Shown here piece after piece: positions 1 through 6,852 of a DNA stretch of 64,000 bases. Each line of letters starts with the position of its first letter. Position 1 is the stretch's first letter. Below the pieces are notes generated by a model, which was not told the origin of the DNA, did no database searches, and saw nothing but the letters and a program-made list of their open reading frames with translations. This DNA is from Phycisphaerae bacterium (GTDB taxonomy: Bacteria; Planctomycetota; Phycisphaerae; Phycisphaerales; SM1A02): positions 1 through 64,000 of the forward strand of contig PBAY01000011.1 in assembly GCA_002717655.1 (NCBI GenBank), given 5' to 3'. The position numbers and the translations under genes are program-made.

Positions 1-696
1 CACGATCCCAGCGACCTTCTGGAAGCTGATGTCGAGGAGATTCAACGCCGTGTATTCACGCGACAGTCAGAACTTCTCGATGGCGAAACACGCTTCCCTC
101 TGAAGCAGATCAAGAGCAATCGATCACCATTTGTAGCACCGACCTCAGTTCTTGAAGGGGCCGATCTCGATCGGCTTCAACTTTATGATCAGCAATGGCA
201 GCGAAACGATCAGAAACTGATGAATTGCGAAAGTACCCTTGAGCAGGTCCGAAGCAAACTCCGGCTGGTCTTTGGAACAACCCCCCCACCGGCCAGCGAA
301 GCTGAAGCGGCGCTGTATGAAGGATTTCTGGATCGCAAGGATCAAGGCCTGCGAAACAAGGTACACAAGGCTCAACCCAAAGAACTTGCGAGGATCGGCG
401 ATCAATTTGATGATCCTCGACTGATCGAATTGATGTTCCGATACCGAGGAATCAACTACCCCGAGACACTGGATGCAATCGAGCATCAAGCCTGGGATAA
501 ACGCTGCCACGAACGGATGATGGATCCTCCCGGACCACACGACCGCCCATGGGCTGATTGGCTCAAGCATGTCCAGACTCTCCAGTCCGATACCGAACGA
601 TCAGACCGTGACAAGAAGATCCTTGCCGAAGTCGAAGCATGGGGTCTGGATCTTGCTGAGCGATATGAGCTGGGAACAAGTAACCGTTCCGGATGA
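1..696 (+). CDS. sbcB: Exodeoxyribonuclease I, C-terminal part (5' end outside window)
   Basis: The reading frame is open from base 1, so the gene starts upstream of the window; 231 codons are visible before TGA. The sequence follows the C-terminal part of E. coli exonuclease I: an NRSPFVAPTSVL segment (E. coli has NRCPVLAPLNTL), an ALYEGFLDRKD segment (LYNGFFSDAD), and FRYRGINYPETL followed by QAWDKRCHERM (NYRARNFPGTL, QQRW). These belong to the SH3-like and helical parts that close over single-stranded DNA; the DEDD nuclease domain must lie upstream. ExoI degrades single-stranded DNA 3' to 5' in repair and recombination. It converges on the haemoglobin gene with a gap of only nine bases and no clear terminator between them. 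The identification rests on recalled similarity over most of the visible region. Confidence 0.85.
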   Translation, partial: HDPSDLLEADVEEIQRRVFTRQSELLDGETRFPLKQIKSNRSPFVAPTSVLEGADLDRLQLYDQQWQRNDQKLMNCESTLEQVRSKLRLVFGTTPPPASEAEAALYEGFLDRKDQGLRNKVHKAQPKELARIGDQFDDPRLIELMFRYRGINYPETLDAIEHQAWDKRCHERMMDPPGPHDRPWADWLKHVQTLQSDTERSDRDKKILAEVEAWGLDLAERYELGTSNRSG

Positions 697-705
697 TCAC
701 AGGTA

Positions 706-1125
706 TCACGACTTGTTGCGCATAAAGTCCGCGACATGAGCGAATCTGGCATCGAGAAAGGCACGGATGTCTCCGCTGACCTCACAGGCATCCATGGCCT
801 CAGCCATGCAGGACAACCACTGATCACGTTCGGAATCGCCTATTGGAAATGGCGCATGCCTCATCCGCAGTCGGGGATGTCCATGCTTCTCGATGTACAA
901 CTGAGGCCCGCCCAGCCAGCCACTAAGAAACAGATAGAACTTCTCGATGGCGGAAGCAAGATCCGGTTCGTGCATGGATCGAATCCCTGCGTATTGAGGA
1001 TTCTGGTCCATATGTGAATAGAAGGATTCAGCAAGCGCTCGAACAGCTGACTCGCCTCCCAGTGCCATGTAGGGCGTATTGGTTGAACTGAACGGCTGGT
1101 CCGCTTCTGGACCACTGGGCATCAT
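706..1125 (-). CDS. Group II truncated haemoglobin (trHbO type)
   Basis: A 139-aa protein with group II truncated haemoglobin hallmarks: LGGESAVRALAESFY near the start, MHEPDL in the E-helix region, SGWLGGP around residues 68-74, HGHPRLRMRHAPFPI around 81-95 and RDQWL near 100-104. His90 in RMRHAPF is the expected proximal haem ligand, and Trp103 fits the conserved group II Trp-G8. Such proteins bind O2 or NO and act in oxygen handling or NO/peroxide detoxification. The ATGATG start overlaps the TGA of the upstream response regulator, so the two are translationally coupled and this is the last gene of a seven-gene operon. Linkage to a PAS kinase suggests, but does not prove, a role in gas or redox sensing. 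Confidence 0.9.
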   Translation of the reverse strand: MMPSGPEADQPFSSTNTPYMALGGESAVRALAESFYSHMDQNPQYAGIRSMHEPDLASAIEKFYLFLSGWLGGPQLYIEKHGHPRLRMRHAPFPIGDSERDQWLSCMAEAMDACEVSGDIRAFLDARFAHVADFMRNKS

Positions 1126-1502
1126 GCCGCTTTCCCGTTGTCAAGATGCTTCTTGATGGCATCTGCAAGGCCTTCACGGTTCATCGGCTTTCGATACAAA
1201 GGCATCTGCTGAAGCGCTGGATCCTTGATGTTCAAGCTGTCATAACCAGTCAGAAAAAAGTAAGGCACATGATGGTTTGTCAGGTAATCGGCAACCGACT
1301 CCGATGTTTCTCGACCGAGGTTCACATCCAGAATGGCCGCATCACAGGCTTCCCGTTCGAGAATCGACATGGCACGACTTGCACTTGGGGCAGGCCCCAG
1401 TACGACCCATCCAAGTTGCTCAAGAGAAATCTTCAGATCCATTCCGATCAGGAAGGCATCCTCGACAACCAGTATGCGTTTCTCTTCGCCTTCAGGACTC
1501 AT
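1122..1502 (-). CDS. Single-domain response regulator (CheY-like receiver)
   Basis: This 126-aa protein is one receiver domain with no output domain. All catalytic positions are present: acidic pair Glu14-Asp15, phospho-acceptor Asp59 (AAILDVN), Thr85 and Lys105 (YRKP). I chose the ATG at 1502 because AGGA stands 6-7 nt upstream; an in-frame TTG at 1508 would add two residues. The gene begins 8 nt after the kinase stop and its own TGA overlaps the haemoglobin ATG, so kinase, regulator and haemoglobin form one coupled unit. Stand-alone receivers next to HisKA_2/HWE kinases commonly act in phosphorelays or by protein contact. The partner is inferred from position. Confidence 0.9.
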   Translation of the reverse strand: MSPEGEEKRILVVEDAFLIGMDLKISLEQLGWVVLGPAPSASRAMSILEREACDAAILDVNLGRETSESVADYLTNHHVPYFFLTGYDSLNIKDPALQQMPLYRKPMNREGLADAIKKHLDNGKAA

Positions 1503-1510
1503 CAGCAATC

Positions 1511-2977
1511 CTACTCATCACTCAAGTTCATTCTTGCTTCACCAAGATCCGCCTGAAACCGGTCCAGAGGGATTCTTGTGATGAACTGCAAACCGGAAGG
1601 CTCGAAATCAATCTCGACTTCTCCACCCAACTCATAGGGAATCATACCCTCGATTAATTGCATGCCAAAGCCCATCTCCCCGGTATTCCTGATGCCTTGC
1701 CCATCAACTCGTTCAATCCACTCCAGATGGACCATGGGCGTGGTCTCCATGCCCTCCACTCGCCACCCGATGGCAATCCCCTGACCACAAGTCGAGAGAC
1801 CACCATATTTTGCGGCGTTCGTCCCCAACTCGTTCAGCACGGTCGCCAGAGTCATGGCAGCATCGACTCCCACCATCAGCGGCTCTCCACTGAGCTCGAC
1901 GTCGACATCGCTGGAAGCATCAGCCATGGCTCCTGCAACATGCCGGATCAGGTCGCTGAGGTCGATCGGCCCCCAGGACCTTGCAGCCAACACCTGATGC
2001 ACAAGCGCCATTGAAGCGATGCGAGACGAGAGAACCTCGATCTGGTTACGTTCAATATGGTCGGAACGCATCACCTTGCCGCACTCTCCGAGAATGATCT
2101 GAAGATTGTTCTTCACACGATGATCAAGTTCTCGACGCAGCAGCTGCTCTCGCTGGTGACCTCGATGCGCAAGGGTCAGATCTTCGAGACTGCCGATGAT
2201 CTCAACCGTCCCATCGTTGGCATACACCACTCGCCGAGCTTCTCGAATCCAGCGGATCTCCTGATTCGAATCGATGATTCGGTACTCAAAATCACCTTTG
2301 CCATCAGTCCAGATCTGTTCTATTGCCCTGATCGTCGGCTCAAGATCCTCAGGATGAACACAGTCTCTCCACTGAATCTTCTCCGACTCGATGTCACCCG
2401 CTTCAAAACCGAGTATCTGTTTGATGTTTGGGCTGATCCATCGCAGCTTGGTTTCCCCATCATCCTCCTGTCGAATCACAAAGAAGACCGTCGGACCATT
2501 GATGGCGACATCATCCAGATAGGACCGGACACGATCCAATTCCGCCTGACGAGCCATCTGCTCCGTCAGATCACGCAAGATCGCAACGAAGATTCTTTCG
2601 CTGCCAAACATCTGCGATGTGACCGCCAGTTCCAGTGGGACACGACGACCAGATCGATGGAGACCATCAATCGTGATTCGCTGGCCGATCACCGGCCCTT
2701 CTCCAGTCTTATTGAAATGGCCCAGTCCTCTTCGATGGGCCTCCTTCATCTCATCGGGAATGATCAGGCTGGCAAGCTCCTGGCCGATTACTTCCTCTCT
2801 GCGATAACCGAACATCTCTTCAGCACGCTTGTTGAACTCCCTGACACGTCCCTCGGCATCCATGATGATCATGGCATCCAGAAGACAGCGAACCACCACG
2901 GTGGCCAGGTCTTCCTGAACCAGTGGTTCAGGATCAACTCCATCCTCGCGACTCTTGAAATGCCCCTTGTCAGTCAC
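1511..2977 (-). CDS. PAS-PAS sensor histidine kinase, HisKA_2/HWE type
   Basis: A 488-aa soluble kinase with no membrane segment. Two PAS domains lie at about residues 28-140 and 158-270; the first has a typical EFNKRAEEMFGY segment and the second a PAC-like end (IIGSLEDLT). The dimerisation region carries RRELDHRVKNNLQII, the HRVKNNL signature of HisKA_2/HWE kinases, with the phospho-accepting His inside. The ATPase domain has an N-box (LNELGTNAAKYGG) and a G-box like GFGMQLI. The start is GTG at 2977, sharing GTGA with the stop of the upstream PA14 gene and preceded by AGGAG. It should phosphorylate the receiver encoded immediately downstream. The ligand is unknown; a cytoplasmic PAS pair linked to a truncated haemoglobin suggests redox or oxygen sensing (inference). 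Confidence 0.9.
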   Translation of the reverse strand: MTDKGHFKSREDGVDPEPLVQEDLATVVVRCLLDAMIIMDAEGRVREFNKRAEEMFGYRREEVIGQELASLIIPDEMKEAHRRGLGHFNKTGEGPVIGQRITIDGLHRSGRRVPLELAVTSQMFGSERIFVAILRDLTEQMARQAELDRVRSYLDDVAINGPTVFFVIRQEDDGETKLRWISPNIKQILGFEAGDIESEKIQWRDCVHPEDLEPTIRAIEQIWTDGKGDFEYRIIDSNQEIRWIREARRVVYANDGTVEIIGSLEDLTLAHRGHQREQLLRRELDHRVKNNLQIILGECGKVMRSDHIERNQIEVLSSRIASMALVHQVLAARSWGPIDLSDLIRHVAGAMADASSDVDVELSGEPLMVGVDAAMTLATVLNELGTNAAKYGGLSTCGQGIAIGWRVEGMETTPMVHLEWIERVDGQGIRNTGEMGFGMQLIEGMIPYELGGEVEIDFEPSGLQFITRIPLDRFQADLGEARMNLSDE

Positions 2978-5475
2978 TCAGCAGCTCCTGAAGCAGCAGA
3001 TGGCGAATTCAATCTTCTGATCTTGAGATTGCGGAATGCCACGACATCACCATGATCCTGCAGTGCGATGTGTCCACTCGTTCGACGACCATAGTCCGGC
3101 ATTCCACTGAACTTGCTGTCCGCTACACGACGTTCCCAGTCGGGAGAATTCAGAACATACTCGAGCAGTAGGACACCATTGAGCCAATGCTCCACACGAT
3201 CACCATCCATCACGATTCTCGCCCTGTTCCACGTTCCCGGAGGGCCTGTCGTATCCCATGCTGGCGGATGAAGCGCGTAATTGGCACCTGCTGAAGTCAG
3301 TGGACTGCCACCGTCGGCATGTCCCTTGTTGTCAAGCACCTGCATTTCAGGTCCGGTGGAATAGACGGCACCACCATCCTCAGTGACGTTGTAGAAAATT
3401 CCACTGTTTCCTCCGGGCTGAACTTTCCAATCAAGCATCAACTCGAAGTCGTCAAACTGTTCACGGGTAATGATGTCTCCACCGGATCCCGTTCTGACAA
3501 TGGCCCCATCAATGACCGACCAGCCTGTTGGAAGTTCCTGCTTCCGGAATCCTCTCCAATGATCAGCCGATTCACCATCAAAGAGCAACTTCCAACCCTC
3601 CGCTTTCTCTCTGGCCGTCAGCATGTTGTGGCCTGGCTGAATGGTATTCGCCGATTCGGTAAAGATCCTGCTGGGTACGGTTCTCATGGTGTACCAGCAT
3701 TCATTGCTGTGGAGAATGTCGGATGAATCTCCAGACCATGGTCCAACCAGTTGAAGATGCAAATGCGAACGTGATGGAAGGTCTGAGACCTCCAGGAATG
3801 CACGGCGGCCTCCTGCCAGCAATCTCACCCGGTCCACCTGCAGCACCGAGGAAGGCTCATCAGGATTGTGAAGATCTGCAGCTCGAAGATGCCATGATGA
3901 CGCTTCAGCTGCAACAGCCGGATCGAATGACTCAGAGAACATCACCTCCAGACCATTGGCAAATGCCTTGACCCTTTCAATCTCAAGAACAGGGGCAAGA
4001 CCAAGATCAACTTCACACATGAAGGATCCATTGGCGTCATGACCAATGGCCCAGATCACACCTTCGGGATCCACGCCTACATGATCGACCTGAGTGCCAA
4101 TTCCCTGAGTTGCCCTGAATACACAGCCCTGAACCCCACTCTCATGAGGATCGAATTGAACTCTCTTCAACCCTCCATGGCCAGAATCGCTGACCAGCAA
4201 CTGGCCTTGCCATGGCCCTTCCGAAAGCATGATTGCTGCGGAGGGCGATGAAGAAGTTCCTTGTTCCGGGAGATGTACCGCAGATTGATGTGGTGCATCC
4301 TGACGTCCACCAAGATACGCCACCCCTCCTGCAGCAGCCTGATCAAGATAGGCAACGCCATCAGGCATTCCCTGCACAAAGCCTTCAGGTTCGATCAAAC
4401 CTTCAGCAATGATGTCCCAGCTTCCATCACGTGAAATTCGAAGCACCGTTCCCCGGTGCTCGCTCCCGATCGGCCTGCCTTCAGCATCTCTTGCACGACC
4501 AAGCAGCACCAGAAAATCTTCTCCCTGTGCCAGAAGACCTCGTGCCTGACCAGCATCGTCGCCAGCGACCGGCCAACCCGTGGAAATGGCATCAAATTCA
4601 TCAATACGACCATCCTCATCCGTATCACGAAGACGTGTCAGCTCTTCACGCTGAATGACCCAGATGTCATCTCCGTCAACCAACAACCCTCCCGGATCAT
4701 CCAGACCTTCTGCCATGGCCCAGAGATACCGTTTCTGAGTTGCCCATTGCGAACCAGCTGCCCAGAGTGTTCCCGCATCGGTGATCAGGACCATCTGGCC
4801 ATTATCAAGCCAACCCATCCCTGTCACGGCCCCATCAAGATTCGGCAAGGGATGCTGCTTGCTACTCATCCGGGGATGCAAGCCCATCAATGGACTGCCG
4901 TGACCGGGATGCCGATCCAATTTCGGACGAACAAGCGCCTTGCGCCCAGGCGAGCGGGGCATATCTGGATCCAGACGGGTGCGAAGATTGCTTTCAGGTA
5001 TCACCGTGAATGCCGAAGCAAGTGGTGGCTTCCATTCGAGTTTCAAGGCTGCATCCGCCGTGTTCTCGAAATACTTCACCTGAAAGGGATGCGTGCCTGC
5101 TTCCAATGCCATTCGCCCCGTCTTGGCTGTCGCCGAATGCAGACCGCCATGATCAATCACCTGCTTGCCGGCAATCCACAGTTCAGATCCATCATCACTG
5201 ATCAATTTGAATTCGTAGACACCTGGTTGCGCAAGCACCAATGATCCATCGGCTCGCAGGACAAAGTAGTCTTGATGCCCATGAAAGTCGTTTCCATTGA
5301 GATCCAAGGTGGGCATGACGACAACCGTATTGGGAAGTTGCCCTGGCTCAATTGGATGAACGTCCATCATCGAATCACCGATGTCCCAGATGCGAATCGT
5401 CACGCCTGGTGTTTCTTCCTGAAGGCCGGAATTCAGACCTGCAAGACTCATGATGATTGACAGGAACATGGTCAT
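2974..5475 (-). CDS. Secreted PA14 / beta-propeller / 3-keto-disaccharide hydrolase (DUF1080) protein
   Basis: An 833-aa exported protein. The ATGACCATG start at 5475 overlaps the upstream TGA, has AGGAG before it, and opens a signal peptide (FLSIIMSLAGLNSG). Residues about 25-155 look like a PA14 carbohydrate-binding domain (YEFKLISDDGSELWI, a KYFENT segment). The middle (about 210-470) has repeats typical of NHL or PQQ-like propellers (VTGMGWLDNGQMVLITD, DTDEDGRIDEFD). The last 210 residues match the 3-keto-disaccharide hydrolase/DUF1080 family: GWKLLFDGESADHWRGF, LDWKVQPGGNSGIFYN, EMQVLDN, GTWNRARIVMDG and HIALQDHGD. Such multidomain proteins are common in planctomycetes and act on sugars or glycoconjugates; the substrate here is unknown. 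Its overlap with the kinase gene means signalling proteins and this enzyme are co-translated. Confidence 0.85.
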   Translation of the reverse strand: MTMFLSIIMSLAGLNSGLQEETPGVTIRIWDIGDSMMDVHPIEPGQLPNTVVVMPTLDLNGNDFHGHQDYFVLRADGSLVLAQPGVYEFKLISDDGSELWIAGKQVIDHGGLHSATAKTGRMALEAGTHPFQVKYFENTADAALKLEWKPPLASAFTVIPESNLRTRLDPDMPRSPGRKALVRPKLDRHPGHGSPLMGLHPRMSSKQHPLPNLDGAVTGMGWLDNGQMVLITDAGTLWAAGSQWATQKRYLWAMAEGLDDPGGLLVDGDDIWVIQREELTRLRDTDEDGRIDEFDAISTGWPVAGDDAGQARGLLAQGEDFLVLLGRARDAEGRPIGSEHRGTVLRISRDGSWDIIAEGLIEPEGFVQGMPDGVAYLDQAAAGGVAYLGGRQDAPHQSAVHLPEQGTSSSPSAAIMLSEGPWQGQLLVSDSGHGGLKRVQFDPHESGVQGCVFRATQGIGTQVDHVGVDPEGVIWAIGHDANGSFMCEVDLGLAPVLEIERVKAFANGLEVMFSESFDPAVAAEASSWHLRAADLHNPDEPSSVLQVDRVRLLAGGRRAFLEVSDLPSRSHLHLQLVGPWSGDSSDILHSNECWYTMRTVPSRIFTESANTIQPGHNMLTAREKAEGWKLLFDGESADHWRGFRKQELPTGWSVIDGAIVRTGSGGDIITREQFDDFELMLDWKVQPGGNSGIFYNVTEDGGAVYSTGPEMQVLDNKGHADGGSPLTSAGANYALHPPAWDTTGPPGTWNRARIVMDGDRVEHWLNGVLLLEYVLNSPDWERRVADSKFSGMPDYGRRTSGHIALQDHGDVVAFRNLKIRRLNSPSAASGAAE

Positions 5476-6146
5476 GGACCCTTCTCCTCTTTGGCGGTTG
5501 CCTCTGCTGGACGACTCGCCCATTGTCCATTGAATACGGTTGTGATCCAGGTTGGCCCCTGCTCGTTCAATACCACTTCGGCAATCCAGTTGTCATTCAG
5601 CCCCAGAGGTCTCAGCATGCCATTGGTTCTTACAGGCAATGTGATCGATGCAGGAGTCGAGGTTCTCACACGCTTGATCAAGCGGACGACATCTGAATCA
5701 CTTGAGGCAAACGTGCGTACCAAGGACAGGAGACCTGCTTCATCTTCCTTGAGAATGGGATGCTCCTGCACTCGCAGTCTGGTCCCATCCACAAGGGTCA
5801 ATTCATGCAGCAGCACTACCTGATCGCCCTTGACCCGATACCCCTTCCAGAGATAGGAAACCAGTTGACGATCGCCAGCTGCATCAACAAACCAGCTCGG
5901 CGGTTCGGGACCTTTCAGCAACTGCTCAGTCTGATCATCGGAGTGGATGCGAACAACATCCGAGAGTGTTCCGGTTCGAGTATTCCAGACTGCTTTGATC
6001 CCTTCACCAAGATGAACTGCGACGGTCTCAGGCCCGCCACCACCTCGAATGACTGAAACAGGAGCAGTTGAAGCAAAGCCGGAATCAGCTGCAATGATGA
6101 GCAGCACAACTGCCAGACAACGCCAAATTTGAATTGGTACAGGCAT
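5472..6146 (-). CDS. Exported protein of unknown function
   Basis: Not recognised. The start at 6146 is chosen because GGAGGTG stands about 9-11 nt upstream and because it opens a good signal peptide (a short charged start, then CLAVVLLIIAADSGFAS); this gives 224 residues. The remainder is predicted to be mostly beta-rich, with repeated short hydrophobic strands (AVHLGEGIKAVWNTRTG, VVLLHELTLVDGTRLRV). A region like GEGIKAVWNTRTGTLSDV is reminiscent of extracellular proteins co-encoded with PA14 or propeller enzymes in planctomycetes, but no family can be assigned. Its TGA overlaps the ATG of the downstream PA14 gene, so it is probably made in step with it and may be its partner. An in-frame ATG at 6164 is the alternative start. 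Confidence 0.7.
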   Translation of the reverse strand: MPVPIQIWRCLAVVLLIIAADSGFASTAPVSVIRGGGGPETVAVHLGEGIKAVWNTRTGTLSDVVRIHSDDQTEQLLKGPEPPSWFVDAAGDRQLVSYLWKGYRVKGDQVVLLHELTLVDGTRLRVQEHPILKEDEAGLLSLVRTFASSDSDVVRLIKRVRTSTPASITLPVRTNGMLRPLGLNDNWIAEVVLNEQGPTWITTVFNGQWASRPAEATAKEEKGP

Positions 6147-6231
6147 CAGGCCAATCACCTCCATCAGGCGTGACCAGATTACCAACTTCAAGAAAAAGGA
6201 CTGCCCGGGAATGGAATGAGAACCGGAATAC

Positions 6232-6852
6232 CTAGGGCCGAACCGCCTGAATCGCACCTGAAACGCGAACAAACAAGTCTTCAGCCTGAGCCATATTCAT
6301 CACGACTTCGCCATTCAATACATCCTGCTCACTGATCAGTCGCAAGGTGATCCGAGTCCCGGGATCTGCATCAGTTGGCACCTTGATGGCACCGATTTCC
6401 CAACGACCACCGGGAAGAACCATTAAATCCTTCTCCTTCGAGGGCTGACGCTTGAGCGTCGCCTGCAGTGGAATCGGGCCGACCCCTTTGGATTGCAGGC
6501 TCTGAAGTGAGAGAAGACTCTCAAGCCCCGAGGCGAACCTGATCCCTTGCTGATCATCCATCCTTGCGGACATGACCCAGGTCGCTCGATCAGGATCCAG
6601 AACCGCCAGAGTCATTCGAGAATCGATGCTGGGGGATCGACCATCAGGAGACTGGTCTCGGCTGGGACGAACAACCATGAACTGCAGTGAATCCGAAGGC
6701 CATCGAGATCCGTCTTCAAGTGAATCAGGGAGACGGCTCAGGTTCGCATCCGGTCCGGAACGCACCGGCAGATGCGACGGTCCTCCACAGCCGGCCATCA
6801 GCATGGATGCCATGGCCAGAACAACCGCGGAGCAACCGAGTCGGTCAACCAC
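6232..6852 (-). CDS. Putative lipoprotein of unknown function
   Basis: A 206-aa protein whose first 22 residues form a lipoprotein signal ending in LMAGC, so Cys21 or its equivalent is expected to be lipidated and the protein anchored to a membrane from the outside. No family is recognised. The mature part has a Pro/Ser/Asp-rich stretch after the Cys and then mixed alpha/beta sequence with a segment RTWVMSAR-like around residue 90 and GGRWEIGAIKVP near 150. The start is GTG at 6852, overlapping the TGA of the upstream 835-aa gene (GTGGTTGA), with GAGGGA a few bases before it. It sits in the same overlapping operon as the PA14 enzyme, kinase, regulator and haemoglobin. Confidence 0.75.
   Translation of the reverse strand: MVDRLGCSAVVLAMASMLMAGCGGPSHLPVRSGPDANLSRLPDSLEDGSRWPSDSLQFMVVRPSRDQSPDGRSPSIDSRMTLAVLDPDRATWVMSARMDDQQGIRFASGLESLLSLQSLQSKGVGPIPLQATLKRQPSKEKDLMVLPGGRWEIGAIKVPTDADPGTRITLRLISEQDVLNGEVVMNMAQAEDLFVRVSGAIQAVRP

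Noticed and set aside
2057-3055. 332-codon open frame on the plus strand within the kinase gene
   Set aside because: It is an antisense frame of the well-supported histidine kinase on the minus strand; the product has no recognisable domain and no good ribosome-binding site.
4456-5244. 262-codon plus-strand frame inside the PA14 gene
   Set aside because: Antisense shadow of the 833-aa gene; composition is low in structured motifs.
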